The translations under genes were made by a program, and so were the position numbers. A stretch of DNA of 37,640 nt from JAYSYM01 sp964543475 (GTDB lineage Bacteria > Bdellovibrionota > Bdellovibrionia > Bdellovibrionales > JAMPXM01), in contig CAZIYJ010000017.1 of assembly GCA_964543475.1 (NCBI GenBank), positions 1 to 37,640 of the forward strand, in the 5' to 3' direction. A model generated the notes under the pieces. That model made no database searches and was not told the DNA's origin. It saw nothing but the letters and a program-made list of their open reading frames with translations. This document shows positions 7,548 through 15,613 of the stretch, in pieces. Positions within the stretch are counted from its first letter, which is position 1. Every line of letters begins with the position of its first letter.

Positions 7548-9866
7548 GTGTTTAAGAAAAGTTTTTCTCTCACCCTTGCTGCACTTGTTGCGGTTGTAGT
7601 GGCGAGTCCATTCGCCTACTCCGCTGAAGAAAAGCCGGCTCCAAAAGGTAAGCCGCAAACAACTGGCTCTTCAAAAAAAGAACCTATGGCGGCCGGCAAA
7701 TCGACAGCAAGCGAAAGCTTTGCAGACCGAAAAAATATTTCGAATCAATTTTGGTGGCCAGAGCGATTAGACTTAGCACCACTTCGACAAAACGGCGCTG
7801 AATCAGATCCGTTGGGAAAAGATTTCGATTACGCTCAAGAATTTAGAAAATTAAATTTAGAAGAAGTTAAAAAAGATATCTCGAAAGTTCTCACGACTTC
7901 GCAAGAGTGGTGGCCAGCCGATTACGGTCATTACGGTCCATTTTTTATTCGAATGGCGTGGCATAGTGCGGGCACCTACCGAACAATCGATGGTCGTGGT
8001 GGCGCAGCAAGTGGCCAACAGCGTTTCGAGCCATTAAACAGCTGGCCCGATAACGTGAATCTCGATAAAGCTCGCCGTCTACTCTGGCCCGTAAAGGCGA
8101 AATACGGAAAAGCTTTGTCATGGGCTGATTTGATGGTTTTAACCGGCAACGTTTCGATGGAGTCGATGGGATTTAAAACTTTTGGATTCAGCGGAGGACG
8201 CCGTGATGCTTGGGAAGCAGATTTAGTTTATTGGGGACCAGAAAAGAAATTTTTAGCTGATGATCGACGACACCGCAGCGGAAAACTAAAAGGACCTTTA
8301 GCAGCCGTTCAAATGGGCCTAATTTATGTAAATCCTGAAGGACCGAACGGAAATGCAGATCCGATGTCAGCCGCAAAAGATATTCGCGAAACTTTCGGAA
8401 AAATGGCAATGAACGATGAGGAGACAGTTGCGCTTATCGCTGGCGGACACTCGTTCGGAAAAGCACACGGTGCTGCAAATCCAGCTAAGTGCGTTTCTTC
8501 GGCACCCGCTGGTTCGGGTCTTGAAGAACAGGGTTTTGGCTGGAAGAACAAGTGCGGAACAGGCAAGGGAAAAGACACGATTACAAGCGGCCTTGAAGGA
8601 GCGTGGACTTCGACTCCTACTCAATTCTCGATCACCTATCTCACTAACTTGTTTGGATTCGATTGGGTGAAAACAAAAAGCCCCGCTGGCGCTACGCAAT
8701 GGATTCCTTCGGACAAAAGTGCTGCGAACATGGTTCCAGATGCACACGATCCGAAAAAACGCCATGCACCGATTATGTTTACAACTGACCTAGCTTTGAA
8801 AGTTGATCCAAGTTATCAAAAAATTTCTAAGCGCTTCATGGAGAATCCAAAAGAATTCGAAATGGCGTTTGCTAAAGCTTGGTTCAAACTTACGCACAGA
8901 GATATGGGACCACGAGCTCGCTACATTGGTTCAGAAGTTCCAAATGAAAATTTGATCTGGCAAGATCCTATTCCAGCCGTAGACTTCAAAGGTGTTGGTA
9001 ATTCTGAAATCGAAAACCTAAAAAAGAAAATCTTGAACTCTGGCCTCTTGACTTCTGAGTTAGTTCGCACGGCTTGGGCCGCAGCAGCTTCATTCAGGGC
9101 AACAGATAAACGCGGCGGAGCAAATGGAGCGCGCTTACGTTTAGCGCCTCAAAAAGACTGGGCCGTAAATGATCCGGCGGAAGTTGCGAAAGTACTTTCT
9201 GCACTCGGAAAAATTCAGGAAGAACAAAATAAATCGAGTCGCAAAATTTCGATGGCAGACTTAATCGTTCTCGGCGGAGTTGCTGCGATTGAGAAGGCTG
9301 CTAAAGATGGCGGACTCAATGTAACTGTTCCGTTTACACCAGGTCGCGCAGACGCATCCCAAGAGCAGACCGATGTAGAGTCATTCCAAGTGCTCGAGCC
9401 AAAAGCTGACGGCTTCAGAAACTTTTTGACGACCGGAAACTACTTAGCGCCACTCGATATGTTAATTGATCGAGCCAACATGCTAAATCTTTCAGTTCCC
9501 GAAATGACTGTTTTGATCGGCGGAATGCGCTCACTTGATGCAAATACAGGTGGCTCGAAACATGGCGTTTTAACTGGATCGCCAGGCAAATTGTCGAATG
9601 ACTTCTTTGTAAACCTGCTAGACATGTCAACTCGATGGCAGAAGTCGAAAAAAGATGCAGGACTTTACGAGGGGCTTGATCGCAAAACTGGTCAACAAAA
9701 ATGGACAGCGACTCCTATCGACCTCATCTTCGGTTCACACTCTGAACTTCGTGCAGTTTCAGAAGTTTACGCTGCGAACGACGGCAAACAGAAGTTCGCT
9801 GAAGATTTCGTTCGTGCCTGGAATAAAGTGATGATGCTTGATCGCTTCGATATAGCTAGGCGATAA
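7548..9866 (+). CDS. katG: Secreted catalase-peroxidase KatG
   Basis: A 772-residue bifunctional heme catalase-peroxidase that removes hydrogen peroxide. The N-terminus has a Sec signal peptide (residues 1-26, ending AYSA) and a Lys/Pro/Ser-rich linker, so the enzyme is probably periplasmic, as in KatP-type enzymes. All key residues are present with a constant offset of 31 from Mycobacterium KatG: distal Arg135, Trp138, His139, the Trp138-Tyr260-Met286 adduct, and proximal His301 in GGHSFGKAH. The second, degenerate domain is complete to the family end, DRFDIARR. It starts with GTG after a strong AAGGAG. An OxyR-like site lies upstream and a hairpin terminator downstream, so it is probably monocistronic. 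Confidence 0.97.
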   Translation: MFKKSFSLTLAALVAVVVASPFAYSAEEKPAPKGKPQTTGSSKKEPMAAGKSTASESFADRKNISNQFWWPERLDLAPLRQNGAESDPLGKDFDYAQEFRKLNLEEVKKDISKVLTTSQEWWPADYGHYGPFFIRMAWHSAGTYRTIDGRGGAASGQQRFEPLNSWPDNVNLDKARRLLWPVKAKYGKALSWADLMVLTGNVSMESMGFKTFGFSGGRRDAWEADLVYWGPEKKFLADDRRHRSGKLKGPLAAVQMGLIYVNPEGPNGNADPMSAAKDIRETFGKMAMNDEETVALIAGGHSFGKAHGAANPAKCVSSAPAGSGLEEQGFGWKNKCGTGKGKDTITSGLEGAWTSTPTQFSITYLTNLFGFDWVKTKSPAGATQWIPSDKSAANMVPDAHDPKKRHAPIMFTTDLALKVDPSYQKISKRFMENPKEFEMAFAKAWFKLTHRDMGPRARYIGSEVPNENLIWQDPIPAVDFKGVGNSEIENLKKKILNSGLLTSELVRTAWAAAASFRATDKRGGANGARLRLAPQKDWAVNDPAEVAKVLSALGKIQEEQNKSSRKISMADLIVLGGVAAIEKAAKDGGLNVTVPFTPGRADASQEQTDVESFQVLEPKADGFRNFLTTGNYLAPLDMLIDRANMLNLSVPEMTVLIGGMRSLDANTGGSKHGVLTGSPGKLSNDFFVNLLDMSTRWQKSKKDAGLYEGLDRKTGQQKWTATPIDLIFGSHSELRAVSEVYAANDGKQKFAEDFVRAWNKVMMLDRFDIARR

Positions 9867-9880
9867 TTTAGAAGCGTTTT

Positions 9881-9920
9881 AAAGAGCTTGTTGCGGTCAC
9901 TACGCACAAGCTCTTTTTTT
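9881..9920 (+). terminator. Rho-independent terminator of katG
   Basis: The arms AAAGAGCTTGT and ACAAGCTCTTT form an 11-bp stem, with inner GCG/CGC pairing across the loop, directly followed by a run of T. It begins 14 bases after the katG stop and may also serve the convergent ppk2 gene. Confidence 0.9.
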
Positions 9921-9934
9921 ATCTCTACCGCGAG

Positions 9935-10795
9935 TTAACCTTTTAAAATTTTTGTCGCTTTAGCAATTTCAGCTGTCTTTTCTTTAGTATTCTTTGGCGC
10001 CTTCGGATTCATATCTCTGAGAGTGTCGCGAAGAAGTTGCATCGCGAAGAGTCTCGCATTCTTTTTATCATCTGCTGGCAGAACATACCAAGGTGCTCGC
10101 TTCGTAGTAGTTTTGCGAAAACATTTTTCATAAGCACTTTGATAATCTGACCAGGAATCACGCGCAACAATGTCTCCAAACTCAAATTTCCAATGCTTTT
10201 TGGGATCACCAATGCGTGCGAGCAGTCGTTCCTTTTGCTCATCTTTTGAAATATGTAAAAAGATTTTCAGAATTCTCCAGCCCTGACGATTTAAATATTG
10301 CTCATGATGATTAATGTCATCGTATCTATGTTCCCAAAATTTTCTACCTCGACAGTGATCGGGAATATTTTGTTTATCAATCAGCTCTGGATGGACTTTG
10401 GTGACGATCAGCTCTTCGTAATACGAACGGTTAAAGATACCGATTTTTCCCCTTACAGGAAGCTCACTATGAGTTCGCCATAAATAGTCATGTGAGAGCT
10501 CCTCGTGGCTCGGAGATTTGAACGAAACAATATGAACACCTTGTGGATTCAGTCCGGTCATAACACTTTTAATTAAGCCATCTTTACCTGAAGTGTCCAT
10601 GCCCTGAAGAATGATCAAAAGCGACTGCTTTTTTTCGGCGAAAAGCTTTTCGTGCAGCTCACTCACTTCATCTCTCTCCGAATTTAGACGCTCCTCATAT
10701 TCTTCTTCCGATTTATAGTCATCAGCAACTTTCGTCGGGTGCTTTGCAATTTGGAAGTTGGAGCCAGGGATAATTCGCCATTGAGATTCGATCAC
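9935..10795 (-). CDS. ppk2: Polyphosphate kinase 2 family protein
   Basis: A 286-residue PPK2 that moves phosphate between polyphosphate and nucleotides. Visible are Walker A GMDTSGKDG (about residues 64-72), a lid segment with WRTHSELPVRGKIGIFNRSYYEE, Walker-B-like FNRSYYE, and the terminal WYVLPADDKKNAR helix. The HPTKVADDY start and an Asp after the Walker Lys resemble the PPK2_rel_1 / class III group, which phosphorylates AMP and ADP; the class call is inference. It starts at GTG with AAGGA 9 bases upstream. It lies only 13 bases after the TauE gene, so it probably belongs to the sulfur operon. Confidence 0.92.
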   Translation of the reverse strand: MIESQWRIIPGSNFQIAKHPTKVADDYKSEEEYEERLNSERDEVSELHEKLFAEKKQSLLIILQGMDTSGKDGLIKSVMTGLNPQGVHIVSFKSPSHEELSHDYLWRTHSELPVRGKIGIFNRSYYEELIVTKVHPELIDKQNIPDHCRGRKFWEHRYDDINHHEQYLNRQGWRILKIFLHISKDEQKERLLARIGDPKKHWKFEFGDIVARDSWSDYQSAYEKCFRKTTTKRAPWYVLPADDKKNARLFAMQLLRDTLRDMNPKAPKNTKEKTAEIAKATKILKG

Positions 10796-10808
10796 AATTT
10801 TTGATCCT

Positions 10809-11606
10809 TTAATGAAGAAACAGTCTTTCGATGATAATGAGCGAACCCATTATCAAAACTAAGCTACCAAATGCTCTTTTAAGAGTCTGCTCACTGAACT
10901 TTTGGGAAAATCGAGCTCCTACTAACGAACCAATTACACCAAGCAGTAAAACCGTCAGCATCAGTGGCCAATTCACATAGGACGTATGGAGAAAGGTGAC
11001 TCCAAATCCAAACAGAGAATTGGCTGCAATAATTGCAAGCGAAGTGCCGACAGCGACACGCATACTCAGACCAACCAACCCAACAAGTGCCGGTACAATT
11101 AAAAATCCCCCGCCCGCACCTACAAAGCCCGTGACTGCTCCGACGACGACTCCATTTAACGCTGTTTTAAGACCCGAAGCTGGACTCACTTTGGCGATCG
11201 ATTTTTTTTGTCCGCGCAACATAGCGAACGATGCCAAAATCATTAAGGTAGCAAACGAGACGAGAATTAAATCTGACTTACTCACATCAATGACTTCGCT
11301 AGAAATAATTTGATCTGGCAAATTTGGCAGGAGTAGATTTCGAGAAAAGAATATTCCAATAAAACTCGCCGCCGCAAACTGTGCACCCGATTTAAAATTC
11401 ACTTCTCCGCGTTTAAAATACTGAGCTGAGGCGATGAGTGAAGCAACTCCGACAATGAACAACGAGGAGGTCGTCGCCTCGATTGGGTCCATGTGAAAAA
11501 GGTAAACCAAAATGGGCACTGTAAGAATTGATCCACCACCACCCAAGAGACCAAGGGTAACACCCATTAAAATTGCAGCGATATAGCCAGCAATCGACAG
11601 CGTCAT
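10809..11606 (-). CDS. TauE/SafE (TSUP) sulfite/sulfur-anion exporter
   Basis: A 265-residue membrane protein with two repeats of the TSUP family. The first repeat opens with GVTLGLLGGGGSILTVPIL and the second with GAVTGFVGAGGGFLIVPAL. About eight helices are visible. In operons with persulfide dioxygenase it is thought to export sulfite or thiosulfate produced by sulfide detoxification. It overlaps the upstream YeeE-like gene by 4 bases (ATGA). Confidence 0.92.
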   Translation of the reverse strand: MTLSIAGYIAAILMGVTLGLLGGGGSILTVPILVYLFHMDPIEATTSSLFIVGVASLIASAQYFKRGEVNFKSGAQFAAASFIGIFFSRNLLLPNLPDQIISSEVIDVSKSDLILVSFATLMILASFAMLRGQKKSIAKVSPASGLKTALNGVVVGAVTGFVGAGGGFLIVPALVGLVGLSMRVAVGTSLAIIAANSLFGFGVTFLHTSYVNWPLMLTVLLLGVIGSLVGARFSQKFSEQTLKRAFGSLVLIMGSLIIIERLFLH

Positions 11607-12028
11607 CGCGCTCCCTTAGATTTTTTTACTAACTGGAAGATCGTCATTCCTAAAAGCATGCTCGCTACAAAAATAAAAGGTTTTAAATTTAGCGAGGCCA
11701 TCGAAGTAATTGCGGGCGCAGGGCAAAAACCTGCAAGGCCCCAGCCGATTCCAAAAAGCGCAGCGCCGATCGCTAAATCTTTGTCGATGTCTCTGCGCGT
11801 GGGTATATGAAACTTTTCAGAGAGGAGCGGAGAGTTTCGTTTACGTATAATTCTATATAGCACTGAATGAACGATCAAAGCTCCGACCATCACAAAAATT
11901 AGGGATGGATCCCAGTTTCCAAAGATATCGAGAAAACCCACTACTTTTCCAGGTTGAGTCATCCCTCCAACACCGAGGCCTAACGCGAAAATTAGTCCGA
12001 CGACAAAAGATGCTAGTGCAGACTTCAT
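11603..12028 (-). CDS. YeeE/YedE half-transporter (PmpB / DUF6691-like)
   Basis: A 141-residue membrane protein with four hydrophobic segments. It is the second of two half-size YeeE/YedE proteins that together match a full transporter for thiosulfate or other sulfur compounds. Conserved features are GLGVGGMTQPGKVVGFLDI near the N-terminus and GIGWGLAGFCPAPAI, which carries the conserved Cys, near residue 108. It overlaps both neighbours by 4 bases, so all four proteins are co-translated. Confidence 0.9.
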   Translation of the reverse strand: MKSALASFVVGLIFALGLGVGGMTQPGKVVGFLDIFGNWDPSLIFVMVGALIVHSVLYRIIRKRNSPLLSEKFHIPTRRDIDKDLAIGAALFGIGWGLAGFCPAPAITSMASLNLKPFIFVASMLLGMTIFQLVKKSKGAR

Positions 12029-12447
12029 GAGACACCCGTTAAAATTCTAAATAACGTTGCTGAGAGAACACCGAATGAAATGAATACTATTGTAGATACG
12101 ATCGATCGTGGCGACATTCGGCTCACGCCACAAATTCCGTGTCCACTGGTACAGCCGCTACCCATCACTGTTCCATAGCCAACTAATAAACCTGCGATAA
12201 TTATGACCGGAAGACTTCGGTTAAGGTCATCACGAAAGAACTCTGGACGAAAAACATAAAGGACAAATCCACCCGTGATGAGGCCAAGTATAAAAGCTAA
12301 TCTCCAGCTGAAATCTCCGCGATCTTTGCGAAGCGCGCCGCTCACAATACCACTAACGCCTGTGACTCTTCCGTTAAGAAGAAGCATTAGGGAAACTGCA
12401 GCTCCGATAATTCCTCCACCGATAAGAGGCAGCATATAATCATTCAT
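12025..12447 (-). CDS. YeeE/YedE half-transporter (PmpA-like)
   Basis: A 140-residue membrane protein with four hydrophobic segments and the family signature GSGCTSGHGICG, whose Cys residues are thought to relay sulfur through the pore. I chose the ATG at 12447, which overlaps the dioxygenase stop as ATGA; an in-frame GTG at 12462 is possible but breaks this pattern. It pairs with the next gene as the two halves of one transporter. Confidence 0.9.
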   Translation of the reverse strand: MNDYMLPLIGGGIIGAAVSLMLLLNGRVTGVSGIVSGALRKDRGDFSWRLAFILGLITGGFVLYVFRPEFFRDDLNRSLPVIIIAGLLVGYGTVMGSGCTSGHGICGVSRMSPRSIVSTIVFISFGVLSATLFRILTGVS

Positions 12448-13145
12448 GTTCGAACTCCGCACAATAGATTTGCCGGTACGGCAATATCAATCATCTTTGG
12501 ATAAGGAAGTTTCAGATTTTCCATAATTTTAATAAACTCTTCTTTGGTTTTCCCGCCACCCATGCGCGAGTTATGTTTAATTTCCATTTCAATTGTTGAA
12601 GCTGTGAAGCCTTTGTAGTCATGGGCCGGATAGACAAGAGTTTCTGGAGGGAGCTTAAATAGTTTTCCGACAACACTATGAAAAAGCTTTTCTGCAGAGC
12701 CCCCTTGAAAATCAGTTCGGCCGCAACCTCGAATCAATAAGGCATCGCCTGTGAATATCATTCCCTCGCAATAGAAACTAATTGAAGAGTCCGTGTGCCC
12801 TGGCGTCTCGATCACTTTAATTATGAATTCGCCAAATCTAATCTCATCGTTGTCTTTTAAATTTACATCGACGCAAGATAAGTTGGCTTTCTCAGAGGCG
12901 GCGAGTTTTACCTTGGTGCGATTTCGAATTTCACCGGCGCCTGTCACGTGGTCTGCATGGACGTGGGTATCTAATACATACTTTAGATTTAGCCCTAGCT
13001 CATGAATAAGTTTTAGATCGCGCTCAACCATTTCAATGACCGTGTCGATCAAAACAGCTTCTTTAGTCACTGCATCTGCAAGCAAATACGTGTAGGTCGA
13101 ACTTTCTGCTTCGAATAGCTGATGAAATACTAGGTTCGCTCTCAT
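12444..13145 (-). CDS. Persulfide dioxygenase, ETHE1-like metallo-beta-lactamase fold
   Basis: A 233-residue enzyme that oxidises glutathione persulfide to sulfite using one Fe(II). Metal-binding motifs are THVHADH (His61, His63, Asp65, His66), ETPGHTD, GDALLIRGCGRTD, which is diagnostic for ETHE1-like enzymes, and VYPAHDYKG. There is no rhodanese domain, so it is the stand-alone form. It is the first gene of the sulfur operon and is divergent from the terminase-like gene across 88 bases. No BigR/SqrR-type regulator lies next to it, although those often control such operons. Confidence 0.93.
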   Translation of the reverse strand: MRANLVFHQLFEAESSTYTYLLADAVTKEAVLIDTVIEMVERDLKLIHELGLNLKYVLDTHVHADHVTGAGEIRNRTKVKLAASEKANLSCVDVNLKDNDEIRFGEFIIKVIETPGHTDSSISFYCEGMIFTGDALLIRGCGRTDFQGGSAEKLFHSVVGKLFKLPPETLVYPAHDYKGFTASTIEMEIKHNSRMGGGKTKEEFIKIMENLKLPYPKMIDIAVPANLLCGVRT

Positions 13146-13233
13146 AACACCTATTCAATCCAGCCGGGCAGTCGAGGTCAAAACAAAGTAAGCTTTCGTT
13201 TGCACAATTAATCGATTCACTCGATAGTTTGCT

Positions 13234-13545
13234 ATGCGCATCAGACAAATGGGATTTTCCTCGAGGTTAAAGGCCCATAGGCACATTCTAACTTTAGAAA
13301 CTTTGCGCTTTATCGTCGAATATTTGATTGACGGGAACGCACGACAAGCGGCGCTTAGATCTGGAATCCCAGAAACCTATGCCGGAAGACAAGGCGCTTG
13401 GTTAAAAAAGCTCCCGATTGTAAAACAAGCTCTTGAGAATGAAATTGATGATCGTGATATCCGTAAACTTCAAAGTGCGATTTCACAGATCGATGAGCAA
13501 ATCGAAATTTGCTGCGAAATTTTACGAATCAATCAAGAAAAGTAA
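13234..13545 (+). CDS. Terminase-small-subunit-like DNA-binding protein, isolated
   Basis: A 103-residue protein. Residues 20-75 follow the phage terminase small subunit (Terminase_2) helix-turn-helix pattern: TLETLRFIVEYLIDGNARQAALRSG, then a GRQGAWLKKLPIVKQAL helix. The C-terminus (76-103) is a short predicted coiled coil rich in Ile, Glu and Gln. No large terminase, portal or other phage gene is nearby, so it is either a phage remnant or a domesticated DNA-binding protein. No clear SD precedes the ATG at 13234; the ATG at 13249 is an alternative start. Confidence 0.7.
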   Translation: MRIRQMGFSSRLKAHRHILTLETLRFIVEYLIDGNARQAALRSGIPETYAGRQGAWLKKLPIVKQALENEIDDRDIRKLQSAISQIDEQIEICCEILRINQEK

Positions 13546-13656
13546 CGACTAATTCCACTTTTAGGCACTAGTTGCCACGTTATCTACACAATACTGGTGA
13601 GTCATTGTGACAACTCTTTTTTTCGTTCAAGCTCGTTTTCAACAAGGAGTTTACCG

Positions 13657-14271
13657 ATGAACTTTACTAATTTTAAAATTCTGATGGTCGCCGCTTCTCT
13701 GACTTTCGCAAGCCAGTTTGCTATAGCAGAAGAAGGAGGAGGGTTCTTTGTTGAACCGGGCCTAACCTATGAGTTCAATAGCGACTCTTCTCTCAACCTA
13801 CCTTCACCACTCAGCAATACCTCGGGTTCAGTCGAGGGAGTTGGTGCTTCAGTCAAAGCGGGCTTTCATGCATCACAAATAATTTTTGGTGGCTTGGACC
13901 TGCGGTACTCTCAACCAAAATTTAAAGACAGCTCAAACAATTTAGAAACCGATGCCAAATCGCTAAACTATGGAGTGCTTCTCGGTGCCCAAACAGGATT
14001 TTACGGAATTCGAGCTTGGGGAGAGTACGTTTTTGGTGGATCCCTCGATCCGGAGCTCGACAACAATATCGACTACAAGTTCGAAGAAGCAATGGGCTGG
14101 AGATTGGGTGCTGGTATACGCTTGGGAATGGTTAGCTTAAATCTTGAGTACCAAGACTTAAAATACGACAAGACTAAAGCAGATGTTTTCGGCGTTCCGG
14201 TCAACAGCGACAGTTCAGAGCTTACAAATAAAGCGTTAGTTGCAAGCGTCTCGTTCCCGTTCGACCTTTAA
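13657..14271 (+). CDS. Outer-membrane beta-barrel protein, OmpA/OmpW-size
   Basis: A 204-residue secreted protein. The signal peptide spans residues 1-22 (ending AIA), followed by a Gly-rich start (EEGGGFFVEPGLTYEF). The rest alternates polar and hydrophobic residues in about eight strands separated by short loops (for example NYGVLLGAQTGFYGIRAWGEY and WRLGAGIRLGMVSLNLEY). It ends VASVSFPFDL, close to an outer-membrane beta-signal. The function is not identifiable from sequence. The start is the ATG after AACAAGGAG; a longer upstream frame lacks a signal at its end and is rejected. It has its own promoter region, with a 14-base element shared with the gene at 22786. Confidence 0.78.
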   Translation: MNFTNFKILMVAASLTFASQFAIAEEGGGFFVEPGLTYEFNSDSSLNLPSPLSNTSGSVEGVGASVKAGFHASQIIFGGLDLRYSQPKFKDSSNNLETDAKSLNYGVLLGAQTGFYGIRAWGEYVFGGSLDPELDNNIDYKFEEAMGWRLGAGIRLGMVSLNLEYQDLKYDKTKADVFGVPVNSDSSELTNKALVASVSFPFDL

Positions 14272-14338
14272 TCTATAGCGCGATGTAGCGGAGACATCCG
14301 TTGATGTTTCCGCTGATTTTCAGCAATCTATACCTCTC

Positions 14339-15613
14339 ATGAAACACTTAGTACGGCTCGTAGCACTTGCTCTCTTCATTGCTATTGTCGCAATGACTCC
14401 CCCTATGGTGCGCTCTGCACTCACTTTGCAGCAAAACAAAGCTGACATGGGTGAGCTCAACCATATTTATTACGGACTTTTCAACATCAATGAATGGAAA
14501 GGCCAAATCGCACTGATCTTGTATGCCGAAATCAATCGACTCGACATCAAAACGACCATTAAAGATCTCAAGGGCACTGTCGAAGGCCAGCTGACAGTCA
14601 TTATCGACAAACTCAATGAACGAATCAAAGAGGCAAACCGCGAATCTTTCGGCGGAAAAATCAAACAACTACTCATTAATTTGGTCGTCGATATTGAAGA
14701 CGTAAAAAAAGGTGTGCCCGGCTATGCCGATGCCCTGATCAAAGAAATCACCAAACCAGAAACTGAAAAACAAGTTAAGTCGCTCGCGACGAAACAAATG
14801 AAGGCCTATTTCGCAAAAACTTTTGAAAAGCAAAAGACCGCTCATCGCGATCAAATTTTGGTGAGGAATGGTGAAACCGATATTGAAGTAGCGAAGATTA
14901 ACATCGCTAAAAAAGTTGAGATCGGCACCGCTCAGGTTCGAAATCAGATGATGATCCTCATCAGTTTGTCGATATTACTTTTTGCAATCGTTGGCCTTTC
15001 TCGAGTTCGATCGCGCCTTAATTTTGTTCTAATGACTTTAACATTGCTTGTATTGATGATCATCGGAGTCAGCACACCAATGATAGATCTCGATGCCAAA
15101 ATTTCAGAGATGAGCTTCTTCCTTCTTGGCCACAAGATCGAATTTACAAATCAAGTTTTGTATTTCCAGTCAAAGAGTGTGATCGACGTGTTTAAGATTA
15201 TGATCACTCACCAAGATATTCTTATGAAATTCGTTGGCATCTTGATGATTGGGTTTAGCGTTATCATTCCGTGCATCAAACTTCTATCTTCGCTTGCCTA
15301 CTACTTTGACGTTAGAAGCTCTCGCAAAAGTCGGCTTATCAATTTCTTTGTTTTCAAATCTGGAAAATGGTCGATGGCAGACGTTATGGTTGTCGCGATC
15401 TTTATGGCCTATATCGGATTTAGCGGGATTGTGACCAATCAGTTTGGGAAGATCCAATCGCTCGTTCCGTCTGAAATAGTTTTCATCAGCACGAATGGCA
15501 CTTCTCTTCAGCCAGGATTTTTTGCGTTCCTAACTTATGTACTCTTGGCACTCGTGCTTTCCTCGATGCTTGCAAAACTAAATCGACCCAATGATTCAAA
15601 ATCAGACCGTTAA
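14339..15613 (+). CDS. PqiA-like membrane protein with a soluble N-terminal insert
   Basis: A 424-residue protein. Residues 1-25 form a first membrane helix or signal anchor. Residues about 30-200 are a soluble, Lys/Glu-rich, largely helical region. After that come about six membrane helices. The part from about residue 260 onward resembles the PqiA core: SVIDVFKIMITHQDILMK, then VIIPCIKLL and SGKWSMADVMVVA, which match the LYxxxLP-like and WSMxDV motifs of PqiA. PqiA-type proteins energise MCE lipid-transport systems in the envelope. No MCE (PqiB) gene is adjacent, and the usual zinc-ribbon Cys residues are absent. The 3' end overlaps the MFS gene by 23 bases. Confidence 0.72.
   Translation: MKHLVRLVALALFIAIVAMTPPMVRSALTLQQNKADMGELNHIYYGLFNINEWKGQIALILYAEINRLDIKTTIKDLKGTVEGQLTVIIDKLNERIKEANRESFGGKIKQLLINLVVDIEDVKKGVPGYADALIKEITKPETEKQVKSLATKQMKAYFAKTFEKQKTAHRDQILVRNGETDIEVAKINIAKKVEIGTAQVRNQMMILISLSILLFAIVGLSRVRSRLNFVLMTLTLLVLMIIGVSTPMIDLDAKISEMSFFLLGHKIEFTNQVLYFQSKSVIDVFKIMITHQDILMKFVGILMIGFSVIIPCIKLLSSLAYYFDVRSSRKSRLINFFVFKSGKWSMADVMVVAIFMAYIGFSGIVTNQFGKIQSLVPSEIVFISTNGTSLQPGFFAFLTYVLLALVLSSMLAKLNRPNDSKSDR

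Noticed and set aside
8416..8670. Open frames antisense or out of frame within katG
   Set aside because: katG is intact with all catalytic residues, so these are shadow frames.
9319..9350. TGTAAC inside katG as another SigF-type promoter
   Set aside because: It lies inside a coding region and has no CGTA box at 16-base spacing.
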